Shown here: positions 43,060 to 50,482 of the stretch, one piece after another
Position numbering within the stretch: position 1 is the first letter of the stretch
How the letters are laid out: the number at the start of each line of letters is the position of its first letter
NCBI RefSeq assembly: GCF_011405655.1
Contig: NZ_AP022829.1
Coordinates: 1,783,001 to 1,847,000 of the forward strand
Direction of reading: 5' to 3'
Source of the DNA: Adlercreutzia hattorii
Lineage (GTDB): Bacteria; Actinomycetota; Coriobacteriia; Coriobacteriales; Eggerthellaceae
DNA: 64,000 bases
Program-made: the position numbers and the translations under genes
Notes under the pieces: model-generated
Database searches by the model: none
Seen by the model: only the letters and a program-made list of their open reading frames with translations
What the model was told of the DNA's origin: nothing

Positions 43060-45000
43060 ATGGAAGTCCCCAGGTTCGCGGCGGTCGGCCTCTCCCTAAT
43101 GCTGGCCGCTAACTGCTTCATGCCGTGCTATACTCTCGCCTATGCGGACGAGTCCCAGGAGGTGGAGAATGGCGAGGTACGATTGGCAGATGACGGACGA
43201 GGAGAGAAAGCAGGCTCGGAGGGACAAGAGGATTCGGAGCCTGAAATGGACTCTCCTAGTGGTGGCGCTCCTTCTCCTGGCGGCGCTTTGGATGGTTCTT
43301 CAGAGGACTACGATAGTGATAGCGGGCGGAACGCTCTCGATACCCGGCCTGACCTCTTAGGGGGCGACAATGGATCCTATGTCCTCGGCGGTGATAGCGT
43401 CGGGCCTGATCTCGTTTCAGAATTCGGACTTTCCGGAAATGGTGAGTACTATTCTGGGAGCAGCATTGATGATAGTTCTTTACAAAATATATCTGAAATA
43501 CAAGAAGTGAACTACGACAATCAGATAGCACTCGCCGCTATCCCAGCGCTTCCGGCGTCTTTGGTTAATGCTCTTAGTTGGATTGGTGCTTATAATTCAA
43601 CCAAAGATGCTGTTGCTCAATTTTTATCTTGGTTTACTGGCTCAAATAAAGAAGATCAGGCGATTATCGCGACCACTGGCGCGACCTACGGCGTCCTGAA
43701 CGCTTTTGCTCAAAGGGCCGACGATGATTTGGGCGGCATCCGCTCCTACCTCTACCGTATCGACAACTGGCTGAACATGGACAACCACGGCAAGCGGTTG
43801 CAGAGCATCCTTGATTCCCTGCGCCAGCAGTGGGGCTACAATTACGGCACCGGGAACACCGTCGTGGTTCATTCCAACTCCCCCGCCGGGTGGCTCCAAG
43901 CGGCATCCAATCGCCTGAACTACAACGGTTCCCTCGTCGGCGGCGATGCCGGGGACTACTCGGCTGCCCGCCTTTTGGCCCGCATCCATAACAGCCAGTA
44001 CGGCATCGTGACTTACGCCGAGACCGGGGGTACCGCCGTCCGCTCGACCGTCGGCATTTTGGGCTACCTCTCCAACTTGACCTATTACAACGGCCTCAAG
44101 CTGAACGAGATCAGGAGTCTTGAGAAATACCAGGGTTCTTTGAACGGCTCCTCCGTGGACGACGTTTACGGCACCGCCCGCCTCCTCGCCCGCCTGTTCA
44201 ACATGAACTATCAGGAGATCACCTACGCCGAGACGGGCACGACGGCCTACCGCTCCACCGCGGGTATTCTCGGCTATATGGCTAATCTGACCTATTTTAA
44301 CGGTCTCAAGCTGAACGAGATTCGCAGCCTTGAGAAGTACCAGGGTTCCCTGAACGGCGAGGACGTGGACAGCGTTTACGGCACCGCCCGACTCCTCGCG
44401 CGCCTGTTCAACATGAATTACCAGGAGGTGACCTATGCCGAGACGGGCACGACGGCCTACCGCTCCACGGCTGGCATACTCGGCTACATCGCCAACCTGA
44501 CCTATTACAACGGCGGGAAGATCGATACGTTCTCCAATATGACTTCCAAGGGATTCTCGGACGTATTGGACAAGCTCGGGAGTCTCTCCGTCTCCGTCGA
44601 GGTCGATTTCTCCGGCGTCGAGTCCCGGCTGGACTCGATAATCCGCCTTCTGACCGTCGCCGGGGTCGTGGAGAACGCCAAGGACGTGCTGGACGCCATA
44701 TTCGGGGATATGTCCCTCGATGTTACCGACGCTGCGGCCTCTGCTGTTGGCAGCGCCATCCAGAATGCCTTCCCCTTCTGCGTCCCCGCCGTCCTCAAGC
44801 AGATTCTGGGCCTCCTCCAGGCCGACCCGGCTCCGCCGGAGTTCCACTTCGACTTCTGGGGCGCGCCGCTGGACTTCGGGTTCTCCGACTGGCAGGGGCT
44901 GGCCGACATGACCTCCTGGCTCTCCCGGATCGGCTTCGCGGTCATGTTGTTCGCGAACTCCCGCCGCTTCGTCTACTCGGGGGGTGTCGCAGGTGATTAG
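43060..45000 (+). CDS. phage adsorption protein (pIII-like) with 70-aa tandem repeats
   Basis: 646 aa. Signal peptide (about 1-30, ending LAYA-DES), an acidic Gly/Ser/Asp linker (about 31-140), a central domain with three 70-residue repeats beginning at codons for YSAARLLAR, YGTARLLAR and YGTARLLAR (43957, 44167, 44377), a further domain, and a C-terminal membrane anchor (IGFAVMLFA) with a basic end. Position after the coat gene and architecture fit the receptor-binding tip protein. The linker region encodes a second protein in another frame. Confidence 0.8.
   Translation: MEVPRFAAVGLSLMLAANCFMPCYTLAYADESQEVENGEVRLADDGRGEKAGSEGQEDSEPEMDSPSGGAPSPGGALDGSSEDYDSDSGRNALDTRPDLLGGDNGSYVLGGDSVGPDLVSEFGLSGNGEYYSGSSIDDSSLQNISEIQEVNYDNQIALAAIPALPASLVNALSWIGAYNSTKDAVAQFLSWFTGSNKEDQAIIATTGATYGVLNAFAQRADDDLGGIRSYLYRIDNWLNMDNHGKRLQSILDSLRQQWGYNYGTGNTVVVHSNSPAGWLQAASNRLNYNGSLVGGDAGDYSAARLLARIHNSQYGIVTYAETGGTAVRSTVGILGYLSNLTYYNGLKLNEIRSLEKYQGSLNGSSVDDVYGTARLLARLFNMNYQEITYAETGTTAYRSTAGILGYMANLTYFNGLKLNEIRSLEKYQGSLNGEDVDSVYGTARLLARLFNMNYQEVTYAETGTTAYRSTAGILGYIANLTYYNGGKIDTFSNMTSKGFSDVLDKLGSLSVSVEVDFSGVESRLDSIIRLLTVAGVVENAKDVLDAIFGDMSLDVTDAAASAVGSAIQNAFPFCVPAVLKQILGLLQADPAPPEFHFDFWGAPLDFGFSDWQGLADMTSWLSRIGFAVMLFANSRRFVYSGGVAGD
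43169..43360 (+). CDS. overprinted small membrane protein within the pIII gene
   Basis: 63 aa in a different frame from the host gene. AGGAGG at 43157-43162 lies 6 bases before its ATG. Basic, charged N-terminus (DEERKQARRDKRIRSLKW), one membrane helix (TLLVVALLLLAALWMVL) and a short polar end. The overlapping pIII part is a low-complexity linker, the kind of sequence that can carry a second frame. Possibly a lysis-free export or assembly helper; role unknown. Confidence 0.6.
   Translation: MARYDWQMTDEERKQARRDKRIRSLKWTLLVVALLLLAALWMVLQRTTIVIAGGTLSIPGLTS
43957..44520 (+). repeat. 210-bp tandem repeats in the adsorption protein gene
   Basis: Three units start at 43957, 44167 and 44377, exact period 210 bases. 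Units 2 and 3 are most alike; the third stops after about 47 codons. Confidence 0.9.
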
Positions 45001-45250
45001 CGCTCTCCTCGATACCGTCTTAGGCTCGGCCCTTAACCTCCTGTTGCTGGTGATAGGGCTGCTCCCCGCCGTGGACGCGTCCTCCCTCCCCATCGCCGTC
45101 CCCGATTCCGTCCGGGGCGTCCTCTCGGCCCTCAACTGGTTCGTCCCCATCGGCGACCTGATAACCATACTCACCGTCTGGATAGGCCTCCTGATCGCCG
45201 CCAACGTCGCCATGATAATCTGGTCTGCGGTCAGGGCCGCGAAGGGGTGA
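44984..45250 (+). CDS. phage membrane protein (pVI-like)
   Basis: 88 aa from GTG, overlapping the end of the adsorption gene by 17 bases. Two or three hydrophobic helices (ALNLLLLVIGLLPAV and LITILTVWIGLLIAANVAMII). In filamentous phages gene VI lies between genes III and I, and encodes a hydrophobic tip protein; this gene has the same place. Confidence 0.7.
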   Translation: MSQVISALLDTVLGSALNLLLLVIGLLPAVDASSLPIAVPDSVRGVLSALNWFVPIGDLITILTVWIGLLIAANVAMIIWSAVRAAKG

Positions 45251-45256
45251 TCTCGA

Positions 45257-45874
45257 ATGATAATGCTCTACTCCGGCACTCCCGGTTCCGGCAAGTCCCT
45301 TCACACCGCCCGCGACATACGCGACTCGTTGGGGGCCAGGCGCCGCCCCGTGATAGCCAACTTCGACATTAACCCGAGGACGAGGGGCTACCGCGAGCGG
45401 TTCACTTATAGGCCGAACTGCGATCTCACGCCGGACTTCCTCTTCGAGTTCGCGGAGGGGTACTGGAAGGGCCGCAAGGTGCGCGAGGACGCCATCCTGC
45501 TCGTCATAGACGAGGCCCAGCTGGTGTTCAACTCGCGCACCTGGCAGGACAGGGGCGGCTCCCAGAAGAGAATGGACTGGATAGAGTTCTTCTCCCAGCA
45601 TAGGCACTTCGGCTACAAGGTCGTGCTCATCGCTCAGTTCGACCGCATGATAGACAGGCAGATCAGGAGCCTCGTGGAGATCGAGGTGAACCACCGCAAG
45701 CTGGCCAACTTCGGCCTCAAGGGCCTCCTGCTCTCGCTGCCCTTCGGTGGCAAGCTCTTTTGCGCCGTGTCGTACTACTACGGCCTCAAGGAGAAGGTCG
45801 GCACAACGTGGCTCCTCCCCCGGAGGGCCTACTTCCGCCTGTACGACAGCTACAACCGATTCGAGCAGGCCTAG
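45257..45874 (+). CDS. Zot/pI-family phage assembly ATPase
   Basis: 205 aa. Walker A GTPGSGKS (Lys13), Walker B AILLVIDEAQLVF, and SQHRHFGYKVVLIAQFDRMID match the zonular occludens toxin domain of inovirus morphogenesis proteins. Shorter than pI (about 350), with only a weak hydrophobic C-terminal stretch (GLLLSLPFGG). It energises phage extrusion through the membrane. Confidence 0.92.
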   Translation: MIMLYSGTPGSGKSLHTARDIRDSLGARRRPVIANFDINPRTRGYRERFTYRPNCDLTPDFLFEFAEGYWKGRKVREDAILLVIDEAQLVFNSRTWQDRGGSQKRMDWIEFFSQHRHFGYKVVLIAQFDRMIDRQIRSLVEIEVNHRKLANFGLKGLLLSLPFGGKLFCAVSYYYGLKEKVGTTWLLPRRAYFRLYDSYNRFEQA

Positions 45875-45928
45875 GGCGCGCGGGGCGGGGCGAGGGGCAG
45901 GGGGTTCCCTGCCCCGGCCCGCGCGCCC
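45874..45928. other. very stable hairpin in the phage non-coding region
   Basis: GGGCGCGCGGG pairs with CCCGCGCGCCC and, inside it, GGGGCAGGG with CCCTGCCCC around four bases. It begins at the zot stop. Candidate packaging signal or terminator (no U-run). Confidence 0.6.
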
Positions 45929-46121
45929 CCGCCGCTTCTGAGGGCCGTGCTGCCGTGCGGACGGGGGTTTGTGCTGTGTACTATTCTTCTCTGAGTATAA
46001 CTGCTGCAGTAGTCGGCTTCTCGGGCGCTCCTGCGCCCCCGGGGCCGCGCCAGCGGCCCTATATTAACTTGATTAAGTCACACAATTGAACCAGCCCCAG
46101 GTCAGGGGCGAGGAGGTACAA
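45929..46121. other. phage intergenic region upstream of rep
   Basis: Holds CTGCTGCAG-type dyads (about 46001-46014), a GGGCGCTCCTGCGCCC hairpin (46024-46039) and TATATT-like AT-rich sequence before rep. The Rep nicking origin is probably here or in the adjacent hairpin; the exact site is not identifiable by eye. Confidence 0.4.
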
Positions 46122-46931
46122 ATGAGCATCGTAGGCCCGAGGAAGTACCTGAAGGAAATCGACTGCGGTACGACGGTTGTCTACCGCCATTGCCCCTTCG
46201 AGCCTCCCACGGAGGCGAGAATCAAGCGAATCGACAAGGAGCATTACGTTGTCAAGTCCACCGCCGAGCTTCGGCGCTACTCGCCGCGCTCCGAGACCAA
46301 GGGAGACAACCTGCACTCCGTGCGTCAGTCCTTCAACCGCCTGAAGTCGGTCATCAACGCCAACGTGCGCGGCAACGATTGCGTGAGGTTCCTCACTCTC
46401 ACCTACGCCGAGAACATGACCGACAACGCCCGCATATCCTCCGACTTGCGCCAGTTCTTCAAGCGGCTCCGCAAGATGTACGGCCCCATGGAGTACCTGT
46501 ACGTCAAGGAGCGCCAGGCCCGCGGGGCGTGGCACATGCACTGCGTGCTGTTCTTCGACGGCCCGGCCCCGTACATGGCGAACACCGAGGACGACCACCC
46601 CGTGCGCGACGCCTGGGGCCACGGCTTCGTCAACGTCCAGGGGTTCAGCGGCGACATAAACAACCTCGGGAACTACCTGTGCGCGTATCTCACCGACGAC
46701 GACCAGCTGGGAAAGAAGGGCGCGAGGCTCGCGAACTACGAGAGCGGCATACGCCTCTACAACTGCTCGCGGGGCATATCCCGCCCGCGCGAGTCGCGCG
46801 TGTCCTGGGAGGACTACGTGGAGCACGTGACCAGCCCGAACGTCTACCTGGTGAGCGAGGGCGACTCCTCGTTCACCGACGGCGACGGGAGGCCCGCCAA
46901 GGTGGTCAATCAGGTTTTCATCGAGAGATAG
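46122..46931 (+). CDS. HUH-type replication initiation protein
   Basis: 269 aa from the ATG at 46122, with GAGGAGG 6 bases upstream; an in-frame TTG at 46086 is less likely. Motif 1 FLTLTYA, the metal-binding His-X-His in AWHMHCVLF (His138, His140) and motif 3 with two tyrosines spaced YLCAY (Tyr185, Tyr189). It nicks the double-stranded form to start rolling-circle replication. Confidence 0.9.
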   Translation: MSIVGPRKYLKEIDCGTTVVYRHCPFEPPTEARIKRIDKEHYVVKSTAELRRYSPRSETKGDNLHSVRQSFNRLKSVINANVRGNDCVRFLTLTYAENMTDNARISSDLRQFFKRLRKMYGPMEYLYVKERQARGAWHMHCVLFFDGPAPYMANTEDDHPVRDAWGHGFVNVQGFSGDINNLGNYLCAYLTDDDQLGKKGARLANYESGIRLYNCSRGISRPRESRVSWEDYVEHVTSPNVYLVSEGDSSFTDGDGRPAKVVNQVFIER

Positions 46932-47155
46932 ACAATCCGCCGCCCCTCGGGGCGGCTCGGTATACCCGTTCTGGCATCTTAGCGCGTTGTACTCTTTGTG
47001 GCATGACCACGACTCAGAAACTGCGCGGCCGGATGCGGCGGAGGCGAGATCGCGGATGAGCTGGATGTGGCGCGACCACGGGTCTCTTACGGAAAAGCGC
47101 GGCGGCTGATGCCGCTCCCGCCACGGTGCCGGATGAGGGACGATTGGAGGAAGAA
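46932..47155 (+). ncRNA. non-coding left flank of the IS110 recombinase, candidate bridge RNA region
   Basis: 224 bases without a gene. A GCCGCCCC-TC-GGGGCGGC hairpin (46939-46956) follows rep. IS110-group enzymes are known to use a structured RNA from the non-coding flank upstream of the recombinase. The location and length fit; I did not find guide loops because the element's ends are unknown. Confidence 0.35.
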
Positions 47156-48364
47156 ATGGAGAAGTACGCCGGAATAGACATCGCCAAGAGAACGCACTGG
47201 ATGTGCGTCACCGACGGCGAGGGCCGCTTCCTGATGGAGCCGAGGCCCTACGGAAACGACGCCGACGGCCTGTCCCGCATGGTCGCAGACCTGGACCTGT
47301 GCGGCGGCGACGTGGCCGTGGGCATGGAGTCCACGGGCTGCTACTGGCGGAGCTGCTATAAAGTCCTCGCCGAGGGCGGCTACCCCGTCTCGGTCATCAA
47401 CCCCGTTGTGACCTGCGCGGAGCGCAAGTCGGGCAATTTGGGCCGCGCCAAGACGGATAGGGTGGACTGCCTCGTGGTCGCCGACGCGCTGCGCAAGCAG
47501 GGCATAGCGCCCACGCCCTCGCCTGATGCCGACGCCGCCCAGTTGCGCGACCTGTGCCGCTTCCGCCGCGCGGTCTCGGAGTCGATGTCGCGCGCCAAGA
47601 TTCAGGCGGTGGCGCTCCTCGACCAGGTGTGGCCCGAGTACGGCAAGCTGTTCTCGGACAAGTTCGGGGACTCCTCCCGAGCGGTGCTTCGCCGCTTCGC
47701 CCTGGACGAAATGGACGCCGACGGCCTGGCCGACGACCTGCGCGGCGCGAGCAGGAACCGCTTCGGCGCGGCCAAGGCCTCCGACGTTCTGGAATCGCTC
47801 CGCTCCACCTGCGGCGTCCCCGCCACCGACGCCCTGCGGCTGCAATTGCGCCTCCTGCTCGACCAGCTTGACTTCTGCGCCGCCCAGCTCGCCGAGATCG
47901 ACGCCGAGGCCGACTCCCTCCTGGACGCCGTGGCCCCGACGCTTCCGACCGTCCCCGGCGTGGGCCGCGCCACCGCCGCCCAGATAGCCGCCGAGGTCGG
48001 CGACGCGACGAGGTTCCGCGACGCCAAGGCGCTAGTTGCCTACGCGGGCCTCGACCCCACCCGCCGACAGTCGGGCGGCTTCGATCCTGACCGTAACCGC
48101 ATCAGCAAGCGCGGCAGCGCCCACTTGCGCCGCTCTCTCTACATCGCCGCCCAGGCTTCGCTTCGCGCCGACTGCGAGTTCCGCGATTTCTACGATCGCC
48201 TCCGGGCCAGGGGCTACTCGCACCGCTACGCCGTCTGCGCCGTGGCGCGCAAGATGCTCTGCGTGTGCTGGGCGCTCATGCGCTCGGGCGAGGAGTACAG
48301 CCGGGACAGGCACCGGGCAAGGGGAAAGGCCCCCGAGGGGGCCTCTCCGGTCGATGCGGGCTAG
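47156..48364 (+). CDS. IS110-family transposase/recombinase
   Basis: 402 aa from the ATG at 47156 (GGAGGAAG upstream). N-terminal RuvC-like DEDD domain (GIDIAK with Asp8, GMESTGCYW) and C-terminal Transposase_20 domain (LPTVPGVGRATAAQIAAEVG to GSAHLRRSLYIAAQ). IS110-type Piv/Irg proteins are known to serve as integrases of neisserial filamentous phages. No other integrase is in the cassette, so it probably integrates this phage; it could also be an independent IS beside it. Confidence 0.93.
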   Translation: MEKYAGIDIAKRTHWMCVTDGEGRFLMEPRPYGNDADGLSRMVADLDLCGGDVAVGMESTGCYWRSCYKVLAEGGYPVSVINPVVTCAERKSGNLGRAKTDRVDCLVVADALRKQGIAPTPSPDADAAQLRDLCRFRRAVSESMSRAKIQAVALLDQVWPEYGKLFSDKFGDSSRAVLRRFALDEMDADGLADDLRGASRNRFGAAKASDVLESLRSTCGVPATDALRLQLRLLLDQLDFCAAQLAEIDAEADSLLDAVAPTLPTVPGVGRATAAQIAAEVGDATRFRDAKALVAYAGLDPTRRQSGGFDPDRNRISKRGSAHLRRSLYIAAQASLRADCEFRDFYDRLRARGYSHRYAVCAVARKMLCVCWALMRSGEEYSRDRHRARGKAPEGASPVDAG

Positions 48365-48681
48365 GCCTCGTGGACGAGCCAGCCTCCCGTCTCCGTGCGG
48401 ATGATGTTGTATCCCACGGCCTCAAGGGCGTCGGTGAGCGATTCCAGCTGGTCGGGGTCGTAGATGATCGGAAGCCCCTCGTCCACATCGTGGAGGGCGT
48501 ACCACATGGCCCCGGCGTCGTCGTACTCCGTCCACTCGCCCCGAAGCTCTGCGGCGTCGGCCTCCTGGTCGATCTCCTGCTCGTCGTGCCAGTCGATGAT
48601 GGCGGCCAGCGCGGATTTGCTGAAGTGCTTCAGGCCCTCCCAGGAGGAGAGGTCTTCGACGGTCGCTGCGATGTAAAGCAT
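48361..48681 (-). CDS. very acidic small protein, unknown
   Basis: 106 aa from the ATG at 48681 (AAAGGGG upstream). About 25 Asp/Glu against 4 Lys/Arg, net charge about -21. Contains DWHDEQEIDQEADAAELRGE and Trp-rich pieces. Convergent with the recombinase, 3' ends overlapping by 4 bases. Such charge resembles DNA-mimic anti-defence proteins; that is inference only. No family recognised. Confidence 0.65.
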   Translation of the reverse strand: MLYIAATVEDLSSWEGLKHFSKSALAAIIDWHDEQEIDQEADAAELRGEWTEYDDAGAMWYALHDVDEGLPIIYDPDQLESLTDALEAVGYNIIRTETGGWLVHEA

Positions 48682-48742
48682 GGGATGCCCCTTTCGTTCC
48701 GTGGAGAGAGGCCCTCTGCCTCGCTCCTGATGGGGCGTCCGG

Positions 48743-48856
48743 CTCACGGGGCGGGCGGCGCGTCAAGGCTTCCCGGAGGAAAAGTTTTTTCACACTGAAT
48801 TTCCGTTGAAAAAGAAAAAAGTTTTCCTCGCCTTGACGCGCAGTTCGCCCCGTGAG
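48743..48856. repeat. three-stage nested hairpin
   Basis: CTCACGGGGCG/CGCCCCGTGAG (48743-48753, 48846-48856), GCGCGTCAAGGC/GCCTTGACGCGC (48758-48769, 48830-48841), and an AT-rich inner stem (48776-48791, 48814-48829, one mismatch). It lies between the acidic protein and the second binding-protein gene. The rest of 48857-49063 shows only a lone TTGACA (48974) and a short GACCGT direct repeat. Confidence 0.9.
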
Positions 48857-49063
48857 ATCGTGCGCTTCATCTGGTGCGATGCATAGGGCCGTCCTCGGAC
48901 GGGAGGGGCCTTCCAGGTCTCGCAAGTTTGACCGTCGGGGTCATCTCTGACCGTGCGGCTCGGAAAAAAGTTCTTGACAAAATGATAGCTGGTCTCTGAG
49001 CAATTCCCTGATCAGCCCTACAATGGCCGTTACCATGGTTGCCAGTTTGACTGAAGCGCACTC

Positions 49064-50482
49064 CTACTCGTGGAGTTGGCTTTTGGCCCAGCCCTCGTCG
49101 ATGGCGGCGTTGCACTGCGCGTCGAGGAGGGCGGCGCACTCCTCGGGGGTCGTCTTGCCCATGAGCAGGTCGTGGATGCCGGTGTAGAAGACATCGCGCA
49201 CCGTCTGGGTGTCGGGGCTGCCGCCCGTGAAATCCCATACGTTATCGGCATTGGCGCGGAACAGATCGTAGGAGGGGATATCGGCGCCATAGCGATCGGA
49301 CACGCGCTTGCTCGCCGGTATCGCGCCCGCCGCATAGTCGAGCCAGCGCTCATCGGTGTACACATAGGAAAGGAAATCCTTCGCCACCTGCAGCTTCTCG
49401 GCGTCGCCGTTGTCGAAAACCTGAAAGCCCGAGGCGAAGGCGGTGGCGCTGCCGTCCGCATCGGGCCCCGGGAAGTTCACGAGCCCCACCGTGTCGCCAT
49501 AGCGCGTGATGGAGGCGTTGTTCACCATGTAGATGGCCAGCTGCCCCTGGCGGAACAGGCTGGAGCAGTCCTCGATCTCCAAATTCTCCGCATGGGGCGG
49601 GAACCAGCCGCGGCCCACGCCCTCCTGGATCCACCTCAGCGCCGCTATGCCCTCGGGCGCCGAGAGGTTGAAATGCCCCGTGTCGTCGTAGATGCTAGAT
49701 CCGGCGGAGCGCAGAAGCGTCACGATATGGGTGTCGCCTTGGGAGCTGCCCGCGTACATCATCATCGGGAAGCTTCCTTCGGGAAGCGAAGCGGCGAGCG
49801 CGTCCAAAATGCGCGTCCACTCGTCCAGCGACCAGGCGGTGATCTTCCCTTCGGCGACGAACTCCCCAAGCCCCGCGTTGCGGAACATCTCCTTGTTGTA
49901 GGCAAGCACGTTCTGGCGCGCCAGATAGGGCATCATATATGCGCGGCCCTCCACCACGCCCATGTTCCACAAGTCGTCGAAGAGATCGTCGCGGATAGCC
50001 GGGGCGACAACGTCGTCCAGCGGCACGACGCGCCCGGTGCGAATGTAGGTGGAGATATTGAAGTAATCGCCGTAAAGCACATCCGGCGCCTTGTCCGTGT
50101 CGAACGACCCCTTGACGGCCTCGTCGTACTGGTTCTGCTCGAAGACGACGACCTCGACGTCGACGGGCCTCTCGTAGTCGCGTTGGAACCCCTCGGCCAT
50201 GCCCTGAATGACCGTTTCCACCTGGCTGATGGAGTCGTCGAAGACGACGTCGTGCCCCGTGCGGGGCACCTTGATCACCAGACGAACGGGCGCGGCACCC
50301 GTGAAGGGCAGGCTGTTGCAACCGGCGAGGGACAGCGTCCCTGCGGCCGCAAGGAAGGCCGCTCCCGCGCAGAAGGCGCGGCGGGTCATGCCGCGACGAG
50401 GGATCGGCGGCACGACGCTTTGCGTCGGCGGAAATGCCGGCTCGATCATCCCGCGATGTATTCTGCGGCTCTCGCTACTCAT
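49064..50482 (-). CDS. extracellular solute-binding lipoprotein (family 1), second copy
   Basis: 472 aa. A 31-residue leader precedes a signal with both Tat-like and lipobox features (MTRRAFCAGAAFLAAAGTLS, then LAGC). The body has the ABC sugar-binding fold (NKEMFRNAGLGEF, SLDEWTRILDALA). Four-base overlap (ATGA) with the kinase gene upstream, exactly as in the pair at 25785-29653. No transporter genes nearby. Confidence 0.88.
   Translation of the reverse strand: MSSESRRIHRGMIEPAFPPTQSVVPPIPRRGMTRRAFCAGAAFLAAAGTLSLAGCNSLPFTGAAPVRLVIKVPRTGHDVVFDDSISQVETVIQGMAEGFQRDYERPVDVEVVVFEQNQYDEAVKGSFDTDKAPDVLYGDYFNISTYIRTGRVVPLDDVVAPAIRDDLFDDLWNMGVVEGRAYMMPYLARQNVLAYNKEMFRNAGLGEFVAEGKITAWSLDEWTRILDALAASLPEGSFPMMMYAGSSQGDTHIVTLLRSAGSSIYDDTGHFNLSAPEGIAALRWIQEGVGRGWFPPHAENLEIEDCSSLFRQGQLAIYMVNNASITRYGDTVGLVNFPGPDADGSATAFASGFQVFDNGDAEKLQVAKDFLSYVYTDERWLDYAAGAIPASKRVSDRYGADIPSYDLFRANADNVWDFTGGSPDTQTVRDVFYTGIHDLLMGKTTPEECAALLDAQCNAAIDEGWAKSQLHE

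Larger units (their letters stand above)
40741..48364 (+). mobile_element. filamentous phage (inovirus) prophage with IS110-type recombinase
   Basis: A plus-strand cassette: candidate ssDNA-binding protein, five small proteins, two short membrane proteins, a 54-aa coat protein with terminator, adsorption protein, membrane protein, Zot ATPase, HUH replication initiator and an IS110 recombinase. Size about 7.6 kb if the recombinase is included, within inovirus range. No tRNA or direct-repeat attachment site is visible, so both ends are estimates: left at the hairpin 40741, right at the recombinase stop. Confidence 0.85.

Noticed and set aside
43957..44520. Regular repeats that might be a CRISPR array
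   Set aside because: Period 210 bases, fully coding, no short repeat/spacer pattern and no cas genes.
43642..45213. 523-codon minus-strand frame opposite the phage adsorption gene
   Set aside because: Its internal repeats only mirror the 210-bp repeats of the plus-strand gene; all other phage genes are on the plus strand.
48974..49022. TTGACA with a TACAAT further on as a promoter
   Set aside because: The two boxes are more than 35 bases apart and no plus-strand gene follows.
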